A DNA stretch of 64,000 nucleotides from Falciphora oryzae. Lineage: Eukaryota; Ascomycota; Sordariomycetes; Magnaporthales; Magnaporthaceae. This document shows, one piece after another, positions 23,258-35,409 of the stretch. The position numbers were made by a program, and so were the translations under genes. The notes beneath the pieces are model-generated. The model had not been told where the DNA came from, did no database searches, and saw nothing but the letters and a program-made list of their open reading frames with translations. How positions within the stretch are numbered: position 1 is the first letter of the stretch; every line of letters begins with the position of its first letter. The DNA lies in assembly GCA_000733355.1 (NCBI GenBank), contig JNVV01000001.1:3987356-4051355 (forward strand), given 5' to 3'.

Positions 23258-23922
23258 TTACAGGGCAGCGGCAACTACAGCAGCGACGAGCGCCAGGACA
23301 CCGCCGGCGTTGACGGCCAGGTCGGTGGCGGCGCCGTTGGTCTTGGTCGGACTGGCGGCGGTCGAGGTGGAGGAGCCAGTGGCGGCGGCGCCGGACGGGG
23401 CGGTGGTGGTGGCGGCAGCGGCACCAGGAGCGGCGCCCGAGGTCTTGGCGGCGGCGCCGGGCGTCGACGAGGGGAACTGCGAGGCGTAGCCGCAGAAGAT
23501 CTTCTGCTGGCCCTGCTGGGTCTCGCGGCGGCTGTCGTTGGGGCACTGGCGGTGTATGCTGTGGTCAGAATTATGGATTCTGGACGGTAGGTGATTTGAG
23601 AAGGGGAGGTGAGAAACTCACGTTGTTGAAGCAGGTCATGATTGCGTTGTACGCCGCGCACTTGCAGTCCCAGTCGCCCTCGGAGCAGGCAGCGAACTTG
23701 GCGTTCTCGGTGGTCAGGCAGGCGTCCAGCTGTTAGAAAAGAAACGAGCAAGTTAGTTTTCATAAGCTCTCATGAGATGACCTCCGAGGAAAGGGCAGCC
23801 TTGACGAAGCGAAGCTTTCTTAGGCCAGAATTGTCACGTACGATGTAGTCGGCGCCGCAGGCAGAGGACTGGGCAGCGGCCAGCGAGGCCGTGAGGGCGA
23901 GGGGGAACAGGAAGAACTTCAT
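23258..23922 (-). CDS. GPI-anchored small cysteine-rich cell-surface protein
   Basis: My model has three minus-strand exons, 23922-23842, 23729-23622 and 23545-23258 (477 nt, 158 aa), with donors GTACGT and GTGAGT and acceptors ending CAG. Residues 1-17 (MKFFLFPLALTASLAAA) are a signal peptide. The mature N-terminal part has eight cysteines, with the pattern ACGADYILDAC, FAACSEGDWDCKCAAYN and MTCFNNCPND. This matches a widespread fungal family of GPI-anchored Ser/Thr-rich proteins; it is not a CFEM domain by spacing. About 70 residues rich in Ala, Ser, Thr and Gly follow, then a hydrophobic end (GVLALVAAVVAAAL) fitting a GPI-attachment signal. Function of the family is unknown; cell wall or membrane location is inferred. 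The exon 3 acceptor was chosen because it alone keeps the cysteine frame. Confidence 0.82.
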
Positions 23923-26327
23923 TTTGTCGAGTTTTTCTGTCGAGGTTGTGCGGGATCGCGAGCGACTGTGGTGAGACGATGGACACAGGTGGTAACTGGC
24001 TGGAAGGTGCTAGGCTTCTGGTATCAAAGATATTCACGGCGGTGACGACGAGGAAGAGCGAGTGACTTTATAGATACACACACGAACGAATGGATGTGCC
24101 TCGGTGGTGAAAGGCTGGGGAAAGAAGTGGGAAAAGAGAGAGAGAAAGAGGAGCAGGGGGTTAGAAGAGATCCACGGCAACAAAAAAAGGGCCGCGTTGG
24201 CGGGTTTTTGGGTATAAAAACATAAAAACATTCAAGATATGCAGAGCTAGGCTAGCTCGGGACCGGGGGGCCCCCGACTAGGGGGATCCTCCCATGCATG
24301 AAAAGAGACGGGGAATCATGTCCACTACTTTCGCTACCAGGGTTATCGACGGGACGGTGACGGCCGGGGTCACACCAGCGACTGACCAGCCGGTGCCAGC
24401 GAACCAGGCCCTTGCCCGGATTTTCAACCCATCGCTGGTCGTCTCCATCCTCTTCGCGGAGCAGGAAGGAGGCTCGCCGCCCTATCGCAGGCGAGGGTGG
24501 CGCTCAGGGCGGTTGGGCCGTCGCTATGAGATTAAAACAATAAAACGGCAGGGTGGGAGGCGCGACGGTGGGAAATTTCAATCGGCCGGGACGCGAGGGC
24601 AGTGTGGCTCTAATGAGACGAGGGGCCTGCGGTGGTGCTCCAGTCGGGCTGGGCCAGTTTGCTAATGGTTGCGGGTTGGCTCGGGGCGTGTCATTTCACA
24701 GCTGCTGCTGCACTGCAAGCCATGAGCAATTGTCGCTATCCAGAGCTGCACAACTTGTTTGGAACAGCCAGCGCTTCTGCAACAAGGGACGGATGCGGAA
24801 ACGGATCTAACCTCGATGCCTCGATGGCTGGGACTGACCGCGACTCTCCCCCAAGGCCGAAAAACCTTGGGCTGGTGTCAGTTGCTGTCCGAGCCTCCAG
24901 TGCGTGCCTTTCTTGCCAACAAACGAACACACGGATTTCAACAATCATCGGAGCCGAGGCCGCCCACTCAGCAAACAGCAGAAACAGCAGGCCATCGTGC
25001 TGCTCGAGACCCTGCTTCCGGACCGGGGGATTGCCGCCGGGCCGCATACCACCGTACCACACCACCACCACCCCATCCCCAGCCACTCACATGCAACAAA
25101 CAGCACACGACCGATGCTACTACTGCCGGTCCCGGTCCGCCCAGCAGGCCAGCGAATCACTGTCGATCGCTGCTGCCGCTGCCCTGGGCGAGCCTCGACG
25201 CCGTTTTTTTTTTTTTTTTTTTTTTTTTTCCCTTTTCCCTACCGGGCTGAAAGCACTGTGTTGTCGTTATGGCTTCGTGTGGCTGCATGTGCCCGACGTG
25301 TTTCTCTCATGCTGGTCAGCATCTCCGCCCGTGGCGTGCGAGTGCTGGCACGGTAAAAGACAGGCCTTGGTCAGCCGCACCCGCGAGGCCGTCAAGACCA
25401 CCAGCCTGGCTGTGTTGTTTAGCTGCATGTTCTTGTCCGGGTTGAGCCTATTGCATTTTCGTTTGGGCAGGATATACAACCTGCAGGCTGTCGTCGTGTT
25501 CTATTCGCGATCTCGTGGGGGCTTTTTTCGCTTCTTTTTTTTCTTTCTTCTCTCTTTCTCGACACAATTAACCCGTTTGAAAGCCCACCGTGCCGCTAGC
25601 CCTGCATGTAAACCCTGCCTCCCATCACCGGGCCGTTTGGCGCAACGTTTCTTGCGCTTGTACGCTCGCATGTGCAAAGCCCTCGTCTCCTCGATATAGG
25701 GGTCGCTAAGCCTTGAATGCTTCGAGGCTGGTGTTCTGAGAGGCGACACCGCCCGGGAAGAGGGAGAGAGTTCATATAGACCTAGAAGTCAGGATTTGAA
25801 GACAGATGCTGAGATGTGGAATATATATCAGGCTCAATTGTCTTGTGAAATTGAGTACCTAGGTTCTTTGGATATACCTCAGTGCCAGTGCACACAAAGT
25901 CTTCGCTCAAACACATTTCTAACCCCGACATTGAAACCAGCCCCATACCCTCCCTAAAAATTGAACCATCTAACAAGAGAGAACGAGAGACGCCGAGGAA
26001 TAAAAAACCAAAAGACCCCATTCCCACCCGGTTCGTGGTCGAGAGCTATGAACCGTGCCATGATGTCCTATTGTACACCGGGTAGCAATCGCGACCATGA
26101 CGGCTGATGCGTGCGCTGATAATGATGTGTTCTGGCGTATGCGCAACCACCCGCAAGTTCAATGCGCCGCCTCCAACATAACCAAACCGAAGGAGGGGAA
26201 GGTGAAAGAGAGAAGAAGAGAATAAAAGCAACCACAAATTAACGCCCCAAGGTATGCTGGCTTGATCAGAATGCTTCGTGAAAAGTACCCTCCTCTTGTA
26301 ACGGTCGTGCCACATATTCATATCCCA
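23923..26327. other. intergenic interval, no supported gene
   Basis: 2.4 kb. The left part is the promoter of the minus-strand GPI-protein gene. A 355-codon plus-strand frame at 24632-25699 runs through a 26-T homopolymer (25204-25229) and is not protein-like. An ACCTAGGT palindrome lies at 25857. Confidence 0.55.
24066..24072 (-). promoter_or_regulatory. TATA-like element upstream of GPI-protein gene
   Basis: TATAAAG on the minus strand, about 145 bases upstream of the ATG at 23922, a plausible distance for a fungal TATA box. Confidence 0.45.
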
Positions 26328-27137
26328 TTAGGCGTGTTTGCTTCGCTTCCCCCCACCGAAGAAGTCTTTGCCGTTGTAGCCCAGACTCCCGATGTTGAAG
26401 ATGTCGGCGAGGTCGTCTCCCATCCTCCTCTTCTGGCCCGCCCCTTTTCCTAACCGAGTGGGCACCCTCACCGGGTTCCTGCCAGCACCGCCGCTGTGCC
26501 GTGTCCTTGATAGCCGCCCTGGCAGCGGTACCGCAGAAGATAGCAATGATTGTTGTTGCTGTTGCTGACTACCATCCTGGGGTCGCGAGTCGGAAAGGTC
26601 AAGACTCGCCAGGTTCAAGTTGGGTTCCTGTGGATACGGAATCGAAGACTGAAAGTTGAATGTGTCCTGTGTCGGGACTGATATCACGGGCACGTCGTCG
26701 ATCTCCGTCGAGTCTGTTGCGGTCGTCGATGGCGTTGTCGAGGTTGGTATGGTGGACGGCGGCGGTGCCGAGTCTGTCCGCATCTGGGGGGCAGCGGGGT
26801 AGCTGGCGACGGCGGCGAGGGTCGGGCGGTGCAGCTCCGGGGACGAGGCCGTCTCAGCCTTGTCGGCATCATCCTCACTCTCAGGACCCTGCGAGGAAGC
26901 CTCCCGAGCACCACCTTCGAGCCGTTCCGTGGCCCAGCGCCGTATCTTCCAACCCTCACCGTCGCCCAGCCCAATGCTCTCGCGGTCGAGGAAGGCGAGC
27001 AGGTCATCCAAACAGTCCTGGTACCCGTCGGTCCGCGCCTTGGCCTGCGCCCCAGCCGACGTCTTGTACAGCCGGGTGACTGACAAGGCCGCCGCCTTGA
27101 AGGCGTCGAGAAGCTGCTCGGGAGACTCTGCACTCAT
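26328..27137 (-). CDS. conserved protein, HAPSTR1/DUF4588-like (tentative)
   Basis: A single-exon frame of 269 aa. The first 80 residues are the ordered part: a helix with LLDAFKAAALSVTRLYKTSA, then a second with GYQDCLDDLLAFLDRE and GDGEGWKIRRWATERLEG. I associate this with the DUF4588 family (animal C16orf72/HAPSTR1, a HUWE1-associated stress-response protein), from memory and without alignment. The rest is Ser/Thr/Pro-rich and includes a six-glutamine run (about residue 189-194), then a conserved-looking basic C-terminus (GAGQKRRMGDDLADIFNIGS, followed by a Gly/Lys/Arg tail). No enzymatic motif is visible. Divergent from the ISWI gene with 1.07 kb between starts. Confidence 0.6.
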   Translation of the reverse strand: MSAESPEQLLDAFKAAALSVTRLYKTSAGAQAKARTDGYQDCLDDLLAFLDRESIGLGDGEGWKIRRWATERLEGGAREASSQGPESEDDADKAETASSPELHRPTLAAVASYPAAPQMRTDSAPPPSTIPTSTTPSTTATDSTEIDDVPVISVPTQDTFNFQSSIPYPQEPNLNLASLDLSDSRPQDGSQQQQQQSLLSSAVPLPGRLSRTRHSGGAGRNPVRVPTRLGKGAGQKRRMGDDLADIFNIGSLGYNGKDFFGGGKRSKHA

Positions 27138-28208
27138 AGTGGGCAGTTGCAGGGTTTTGCAGTCTAGCGACTACTGCGGTTGTTGTGATCTGGTCGATGG
27201 TTTGGTTGGTCAGGGACCCGAGGCTGTCGAGTACGAGCCGGTGCAGGGTGTCCTTGCAGGACACCTCGCGGGGCGAAGGAATGAAGGTCGGCGTCGATGA
27301 CGGCCTGGCCTTGTCCGTCTTGTTCTTTCGCAGCCTTTCTGTTGCCCCGGGACAAGGCGAGGGGTTTTTTTCCCCGTGCCGACTCCGTAAACAGTGGGAT
27401 AGTGGGTCGCAGAGGCTGCAGAGGGGAGCCCAACGGGGCCTCGTGAGAACAGGCTGGTGGGTATCGCCGGGCGGTCGGGGTCGTTTGCGTGGCCGACTGT
27501 GGTTCGTCGTGGGATTTCCAATCTTCAAATGAGCGACAAGCGATAGACAGACAGATAGGTGCAGAGCCGGCTGAAACAAATAAGAATAACGGAAATTGAG
27601 CCCAAGTGACTGTGGTGGCGCTGTGTGTGTTGTTATGGTGGTGATGGAGGAGGCGGCAGCTCTCGTGCTTCTTCCGGATCCGAGTCGTTATCGGTGTTTG
27701 GAACCGGCCAGACGGGAAGCCGGAACAAAGATGTTCAAGCCAAGGATGATGATGTCTCTGCCTGCTGGCCTGCCTGTGCTGGGCTTCCGGGGCCTGATCA
27801 AAGCGGCACCTGACTGATGCGCGCCTACGAAGTCAGGCAGGGCCTCGTGCTGAATCAGCATGCCTTGCACCGTCACTTCAGTGGGCTCTTTAGGGAGGTG
27901 GGGAGCTCTCTGCACGTGACACCACTCTACGGATCAATTTGACGCGTTGGGTGGGTCGCTCGACCTCCCGGCGCCGCTCGAATACTTTCTTTGCCCGGCA
28001 TCCCAACCCTCCTGCCGGACACGACCACCTACGCACCAACCTGCTACCCTTCCTAGCCTGTTGTGCAGCTACACGGCGCGGAACCAACCTCGCAACCCTA
28101 GAAAATATATCAAACCAAGAATTCACGGTGGCCGGCTGAAGCTCCAGGAAAGCGCGTCTCGGTCGCGTGTAAGTGAGCGCACCTTAATCGCACTTCAACA
28201 CCGCCAAG
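27138..28208. promoter_or_regulatory. divergent promoter region (HAPSTR1-like / ISWI)
   Basis: 1071 bases between divergent start codons. No internal gene supported. The part next to 28208 is a plausible leader for the ISWI gene. Confidence 0.5.
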
Positions 28209-31200
28209 ATGCCTCCTCGCTCTTCGCGAGTGAGCGGCCACGACACCGACGCGTCCATGCCAGACGCCACGGCCAGTAAAGCCCCCCAGGGCGGTGACTC
28301 AATGGTAAGTCCGACAACACATGCGTGCTCGGCAATGCCCTGGGTCGCATCATTCCTTTTGTATCAACCACGACTTACAAGAGACTAGGATGTGGACGAG
28401 ACCCCCGACATGACCGATTCGGATACGAACCCGAACACCACAGCCAGCAGTGTGATGGGCGATTCGACCGTCGATGGCCGGAAACGTCGCTCGGAAGCAA
28501 ACCAGCTGCGTCGCAGCATCTTTGGTCGCAAACATGATCGACTCGGCGAGTCGAAGGTAGGAGCTGCCTTGCGCTGCCACCGGGGGCTACGGCTTCGCAG
28601 CCCTGACGCGTCTACTGCCAATGATGGATCGCGGCACTGACAACGCACCGCCCTGTACAGGAGGATGATACTCTGCGCAGATTCAGGTATCTTCTCGGCC
28701 TCACAGACCTGTTCCGGCACTTTATTGAGACGAACCCCGACCCCAAGATCCGCGAGATCATGGAGCGAATCGACGCGCAGAATGCCGAGGCGGCCAAGTC
28801 AAAAAAGAGCTCAAGTCGCCAGGGTGGTGCTGCTAGCGGCAAGCTCCGCAAGACCGAAGCCGAGGAGGACGCAGAGCTTCTCAAAGACGAGAAGTATGGC
28901 GGCTCGGCTGAGACTGTTTTCCGCGAGTCGCCCGCCTTCATCCAAGGAACGATGCGAGACTACCAGATCGCGGGTCTGAACTGGCTGATCTCGCTGCACG
29001 AGAACGGTATTTCTGGCATTTTGGCAGACGAGATGGGTCTTGGAAAGACGCTGCAGACCATTTCGTTCTTGGGTTATCTCCGGCACATCATGGACATCAC
29101 CGGCCCGCACCTGGTTATTGTGCCCAAGTCCACCCTTGACAACTGGAAGCGCGAGATTGCCAAGTGGACGCCAGAGGTCAACGTACTTGTCCTTCAGGGA
29201 GCCAAGGACGAGCGTGCTGCGCTCATCAACGACCGACTCGTTGACGAGGATTTCGATGTCTGCGTCACCAGTTACGAGATGATTCTGCGCGAGAAGAGCC
29301 ATCTCAAGAAGTTCGCCTGGGAGTACATCATCATTGACGAGGCGCATCGCATCAAAAACGAGGAGTCGTCATTGGCACAGGTCATCAGGCTATTCAACTC
29401 TCGCAACCGGCTACTTATTACAGGCACGCCGCTCCAGAACAACATCCACGAGCTCTGGGCCCTGTTGAACTTCCTGCTGCCCGATGTGTTTGGCGACTCT
29501 GAGGCCTTTGACCAGTGGTTCTCTGGAGAGGGTAAGGACTCGGACACTGTCGTCCAGCAGCTGCATCGTGTACTGCGCCCCTTCCTGCTACGACGTGTCA
29601 AGAGTGACGTGGAGAAGAGCCTTCTGCCCAAGAAGGAGGTCAACCTCTACCTGAAGATGTCGGAGATGCAGCGCAACTGGTACCAGAAGATCCTCGAGAA
29701 GGATATTGACGCTGTCAACGGCGCCAACGGGAAACGCGAGTCCAAGACACGACTTTTGAACATCGTCATGCAGCTGCGCAAGTGCTGCAACCACCCCTAC
29801 CTGTTTGAGGGAGCCGAGCCCGGCCCTCCCTACACGACCGACGAGCACCTGGTCTACAACGCTGGCAAGATGGTCATCCTGGACAAGCTTCTCAAGCGGC
29901 TCCAGGGCCAGGGGAGCCGCGTGCTCATTTTCTCGCAGATGAGCAGAGTACTTGACATCCTGGAAGACTACTGCGTTTTCCGCGAGTACAAGTACTGCCG
30001 TATCGATGGAGGCACGGCCCATGAGGATCGCATTGCCGCCATCGACGATTACAACAAGCCAGGGTCGGAGAAGTTCGTCTTCCTGCTTACCACGAGGGCC
30101 GGTGGCCTGGGAATCAACCTCACCACAGCGGACATTGTCATCCTCTACGACAGCGACTGGAACCCCCAGGCCGATCTGCAAGCCATGGATCGTGCCCACC
30201 GTATCGGACAGACCAAGCAGGTCGTGGTCTACCGCTTCCTCATCGACAACACCATCGAGGAGAAGGTCCTGGAGCGAGCAGCGCAGAAGCTGCACCTCGA
30301 CCGCCTAGTTATTCAGCAGGGAAGAGCTCAAGTCGCCGCCAAGGCTGCGGCCAACAAGGACGAGCTGCTGTCCATGATCCAGCACGGAGCCGAGTCCGTC
30401 TTCAACAGGGAAGCTGGCAAGAGCTCCATCACAACCGGCGATGATCTGAACGATGATGACATCGACAAGATGCTTGCCTCGGGCGAGAGCCGCACGCGCG
30501 AGCTGAACGCCCGTTATGAGAAGCTTGGAATCGACGATCTGCAGAAGTTCTCCTCTGAATCGGCATACGACTGGAACGGCGAGAACTTTGCCAAGAAGAA
30601 GGACATCGGTGCCACATGGATCAACCCGGCCAAGCGAGAGCGCAAGGAACAGACATACTCGGTGGACAAGTACTACCGGCAGGCCATCTATGGTCACACA
30701 GGAGCGCCCAAGGAGGTCAAGCCCAAGGCTCCTCGCGCTCCCAAGCAGTACCATATCCAGGACTACCAGTTCTTCCCGCCCGAGCTCCGCGACCTGCAGG
30801 ACCGCGAGACGGCATACTACCGCAAGGAGATTGGCTACAAGGTTCCTCTGCCGGATGGTGACGAGTCCACTCTTTCCGAGCGGGAAGCGGAGCAGGCACT
30901 CGACCAGCAAGAGATCGACAATGCCACTCCACTGACAGAGGAGGAGCAGGAGCGCAAGCAGCAGCTCTCGCAGGAGGGATTCTACGAATGGAACAGGAGG
31001 GATTTCCAGCAGTTCGTCAACGGCTGCCATAAGTTCGGCCGTCACGACTACGATGGCATCGCCACCGAAGTCGGCAGCAAGACGGCGGCGGAGATCAAGG
31101 CGTACTCCAAGGTCTTTTGGCAGCGGTACACGGAGATCGCCGACTACCCCAAGGCCATCAAGACGATCGAGGACGGCGAGGAGAAGCTCCGCAAGATCGA

Positions 31201-31854
31201 GCACCAACGCAAGATGCTGCGCAAGAAGATGGGCCAGTACCGCGTCCCTCTCCAGCAGCTCAAGATCAACTACTCGGTCTCGACGACGAACAAGAAGGTG
31301 TACACGGAGGAGGAAGACCGGTTCCTGCTCGTCATGCTCGACAAGCACGGCATCGACTCAGAGGGCATCTTTGAGAAGATACGCGATGAAATCCGTGAGA
31401 GCCCGCTCTTCCGGTTCGATTGGTTCTTCTTGAGCAGGACGTCGACCGAGCTCAGCCGTCGCTGCACCACGCTACTCACCACCATCGTCAAGGAGTTTGA
31501 TGATGTCAACACGGCCACCAAGGGCGCCAACGGCGTCAACGGCCGCGCGAAGCGTGAGGTCGAGGACGAGGAGAACGATGAGGATAGCATCCTAGGCATG
31601 GCTCCGCCCAAGAAGAAGTCCAAGAATGGAGTCAAGGTATGTTCTGTTTTAGCCGACATGTCTACTATTGTGTGTGTGTGTGGAAACTAATGCTGACATT
31701 CCTTGTGCATCTCTAGAACAAGGCACTTGACAATGTCAAGTCGGGCCCTGCCAGCAAGGCCACCTCGGCGGCGCCATCACGCGCCTCGAGCGTCATCTCC
31801 AACACGTCCCCTGCCCCGTCCACCAAGGGCAAGTCGAAGGGCAAGAAGAAATGA
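28209..31854 (+). CDS. ISWI-type chromatin remodelling ATPase
   Basis: It slides and spaces nucleosomes in the nucleus using ATP. Four exons: 28209-28304, 28389-28556, 28661-31636 and 31717-31854 (3378 nt, 1125 aa), with donors GTAAGT, GTAGGA and GTATGT. The first exon starts [12 protein letters not shown]. Domains in order: an acidic/basic N-terminal region; the SNF2 helicase N-lobe with Walker A DEMGLGKT (about 211-218) and DEAH box (about 314-317, [11 protein letters not shown]); the C-lobe with [29 protein letters not shown] and the arginine-finger motif [16 protein letters not shown] (from about 845, [20 protein letters not shown]); and SLIDE ([18 protein letters not shown]). A Lys/Ser-rich tail is encoded partly by the last exon. 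SANT and SLIDE together identify ISWI rather than Chd1 or Snf2; it looks closer to yeast Isw2 than Isw1, which is a judgement without alignment. Confidence 0.95.
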
Positions 31855-32565
31855 ATCAACTAGCTCGCGGTTTGTGATATCGGGTTCTCTATTGTACATA
31901 CAGAAAAGAGATGGGGGTCAACGATGGCGAGTAAAAAAAAATATGTGGCGTTTGGTGCGCTGTTAATTGGGAAACTGGGCTGGCTTGCTTTTCTTTTTTG
32001 GTTTTTAGGGGCTCCTTACTCACACTGGGACCCGATATGTCGCCGACCAAACGTGCCGCTGGGGATAAATGTGGGAGATATACTGATAAAAAAGGGGAGC
32101 GTCGGATTATTAGGCATCTTTCTTTCTCTCGGGCGGCAAGGGGATATAAGCCCGCTTCTCTTTGGCTTACGGGCCGGTATTCCTTCAATAGTCGTCAGTA
32201 GCTTCTAGGTCAAGGTAGCTAGCTGGTCAAAAGATGTCGCTTGCTCTAGATTCTTCGATCTCGTGAAACCTGTGCCTCTCCTCTGGACACCGCGCTCGTC
32301 GCCATCGGCTGTATGAGTCTAATACCAAACATATACAAGGTCCTACCGAGTCCGCCGGGATCACTCGTGGCAGCTGCACGGCACAGCGGACGCTTTCTGT
32401 AGGGGGTAGGGTGTTCAAAAAACGCCGTTTATTAAGCCCACCCTTTTTGGTCCGGACTCGGACACACACAAAAGTCCCAAAACGCCTTAGATGCCCTCTG
32501 TAGGAAAGAACCCGCCGCAAATGAAAACGGCTACCTCTTATCGCTGCCACTACCGGACCTCACAA
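31855..32565. other. intergenic, convergent 3' ends
   Basis: 711 bases between the ISWI and eIF3i stop codons. No gene supported; several A and T runs. Confidence 0.6.
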
Positions 32566-34018
32566 TCATTGTTGTGCGGCTAGCCTATTGGCGCGTTCCC
32601 TCTCCACCTCGTACATGAAGTCAAAGTAGCCCTTATCGAACATGTGCACGCGGACGTAGCCGTCCTCGCCACCACTGGCGTAGCCCTTGCCGTTGGGCTC
32701 TGCGGCGACGGTGTTCTAGAGCAAGGTATTCTCCGGTTAGCGAACGGGTCAGAGTAGGAAACAAATAATAGACGCCGAGCAGGGGGAGTCTTTCTCACCA
32801 AAGGGCCGAAGTGACCCCTCACACGGCCAATCTCCTCCTCAAAGATCTTGTGGTAGAAGCGGGCCTCGAACTTGCCCTGGCGCGCCGAGGTGGTGGTGAC
32901 GTCCATGGCAGCCTGGCCACCTCCCAGGATAACGAAGTCCTTCTTGGGGGTTATGGAGGCGCTGTTTAGGGGGGTATCTGCAACGTAGGTCTTGAGGACC
33001 TCGAGGTCCCTGGCGGTCACCAGCTTGGAGGTCTTGTCCTTGGAGGCGGTAATGAAGTATGTGCGGTCCTGCGACCACTGCAGGTCGGTGAGCTGCATGC
33101 CAAGGTCGTGGATCTGGACTGAGTGGATTTGCTCGCCGGTCTTTTTTTTTCCCGGGTTGTTGGTTAGTTCAGCTGTCTTGCTGTCAGGTGCTGGCTTGTC
33201 CATAATCACAAACTCACCTTGCCGTCGTACTGCGACACGGAGCCGTCCTCGTGGCCGGCAATGATGTACTTGGACATGTAGCTCCACCCGGCGACGGTGG
33301 CTTTGCTCTCGTCGCAGACGATGGTCATGGCCTTCTCGGGGTTCTGCTCAGCGTTGACGTCGACCTTGATGTCGAGGACAACGATGGTACCCAGGTGACC
33401 CATGCGCTTCTCGGTGACGCCCAGCAGGCGGGTGCCGTCCTCGTTGAACTCGACGCGTTTGACGGCGGTGGGGAACTCCCATGTGGCCAGGCAGCGGCCC
33501 GTCTTGACCTCCCACAGCTTGATGGTGTTGTCTGCGGAGCCGGTGGCGATGACGGTGCTCGTGGGATCGACGTCGACAGTCCAGATAGCGCCGACGTGGC
33601 CGTGGTAGGTGCCTAGCCGCTCGCCGTTGTGGGCATACCAGACGCAGATCTGCTGGTCCTTGGCGACGGAGAAGATGAGGTCGCCATCGGGGTTGAACCT
33701 GTGTTTGCGCAGCAGCAGCAGCCCCAAGGGTCAGCCGGACGTGTCCATTCGAGTCGTTCTAGTCTTGATCCACGCTGCACCCTGCATGCGGGGAATCTCT
33801 TCTGGTATTCGTCGCGAACGAGAACACCCTCCCGATGCGCGCCGCCCCATTCGTTTTCTTTCCCTTGCCCTTCTCCTTTCCTCCTCTTTCTATCCTCCTC
33901 TTAACCGGCTCCCAATCGCAAGCTGTGCAGCAGAAAAACAACGGTGCAGGACAGGCAAGGATCTGTACCTAATCTGAGTGAGGGCACGCTCGTGGCCGGC
34001 CAGGAGAACAGGCCTCAT
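32566..34018 (-). CDS. TIF34: eukaryotic translation initiation factor 3 subunit I
   Basis: A WD40 propeller subunit of eIF3 in the 43S preinitiation complex. Four minus-strand exons: 34018-33969, 33698-33218, 33140-32799 and 32715-32566 (1023 nt, 340 aa, the usual eIF3i length). The N-terminus [20 protein letters not shown] is standard for the family and confirms the first join. WD repeat signatures visible include [38 protein letters not shown] and [19 protein letters not shown], and the last exon reads [16 protein letters not shown]. Intron 2 is unusual: its acceptor AG follows nine or ten A residues with no pyrimidine tract, although a CTAAC branch-like site lies about 22 bases upstream. 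The downstream frame makes this acceptor the only reasonable choice. It diverges from the C1-THF synthase gene. Confidence 0.95.
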
Positions 34019-35409
34019 CTTGACGGATTTCTTGGTTGCCGAACCAAGGGACTGACTGGCACGATTATCGGTAGGAACGTCGGCGGAAGTCTCGGTCGTT
34101 AAATAGCTGGTGTCGAGGCTCGCTCGGTCCGTCGCGAATAATTCGTCGTGGTTGACGTCGCCTTTTTCTGAGGGTCAATTTTTTGACAAGGCGGCGTGGA
34201 TTGTGCGCGGGCGCCGGACGGCGCTTGTGGAGGGGCAGCAGGGGGCTCGGGGAGGCGCCGCGCCCCTCCATGCACACACATTTGACTCATTTGTCCATGA
34301 TTCACCGCTTTTGCTTACTGGCGCACGGACCATTCAATGGCGGTGGAAGGATTCGACAAAGGCACCATCGATGGAAGATGGCGATGGTGTCGGTGTCTGG
34401 CCGCTCAAATTTTCGAGAGCTGTATGTTTCCCCCGGCCAGTCAGTCAGCTGCTATGGTGTTTTTATTTCTCGAGAATCAACTGCCCGGGCATCTGGGTGG
34501 CTACTCCCATTATCGTGCCTTCAGGTGGTAGTAGCTACCTCAAGCTCACGCCAATGGGCACCCAGTCTTTTCCTGCAGTTTCTTCCAATTCCAGAAAACA
34601 TAAAGGGATCCCAATCTCGACTGTTCCCCGGTGTCTGGCTGTGTCTGCAAACCATCTCAAGACGCTCTCTGGATCACAAAGCAGTCACATAAGCTAACTG
34701 CTACTCCCAATTTGGTAGGTTGTTGACTCGAAAGGAGTCTGAAGCCCCGCTTTTTTGAGTCACTTCGATTCGCCATCCGATCCTTAGTCGGGTTCCGTCG
34801 TCCGTTTGTCCGTCGGGCAAGTGCGAGGGAAGAAGACGGGAGACTGAGGGATGTGAAGGGTACCTAGGTACCTATTGGAATCGATCAGTCTGGTTCCAAG
34901 TGCCCTGTCCAGCTCGAGGTGTCCTGAGGGATATGCACAGGTGTATACACAGCCCGGCAAGTCTTCAGTGGTCGGGGCCAGGGTCTTTCGTGCGTGTGCA
35001 TGTTGGCCCTGTGCTGAGCTCGAGGAACAGCGCCCGACGGCCTTCTGGGCCGGGCCGCAACACAGGGTCAACGCCTATCAACGAGCTCGGGACTGACCGA
35101 GTGACTCGGCCCCACAGCTCCAGCAGTATCAGCGACAGCAGCAGTAGCCGATACCGCCAGCACCGCTCTGCAGCTGTAACGTCCTCGTCTGCTGCTCTGT
35201 GTTTCGGGTCTGCCGTTTCCCCCGCCGCTGCCGCCTCCTCCCCAACGCCTCCGTTGCTGCTGCCCGCTGCCCGCATATCGGCCCAACAAGCCCCTCGCCC
35301 ATTCTGCTGGAGCTGCAACAGTATTTCTCGCCCGCCACCACGGCGACCTCGAGTCTGCTCCGGCCACCTTCCCTGTCCCGCAAGACTTTTCTCGTCCTCA
35401 CACTGCACT
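34019..35409. promoter_or_regulatory. divergent promoter region (eIF3i / C1-THF synthase)
   Basis: 1.4 kb between divergent starts. It holds a 14-base palindrome GGTACCTAGGTACC at 34859-34872 and a long CAG/CT-rich leader before 35410 (35110-35350) whose open frames are low-complexity. Confidence 0.5.

Noticed and set aside
24632..25699. A 355-codon open frame on the plus strand between the GPI-protein and HAPSTR1-like genes
   Set aside because: It passes through a 26-T homopolymer encoding a run of Phe, has no recognisable domain, and its composition does not resemble the neighbouring proteins.
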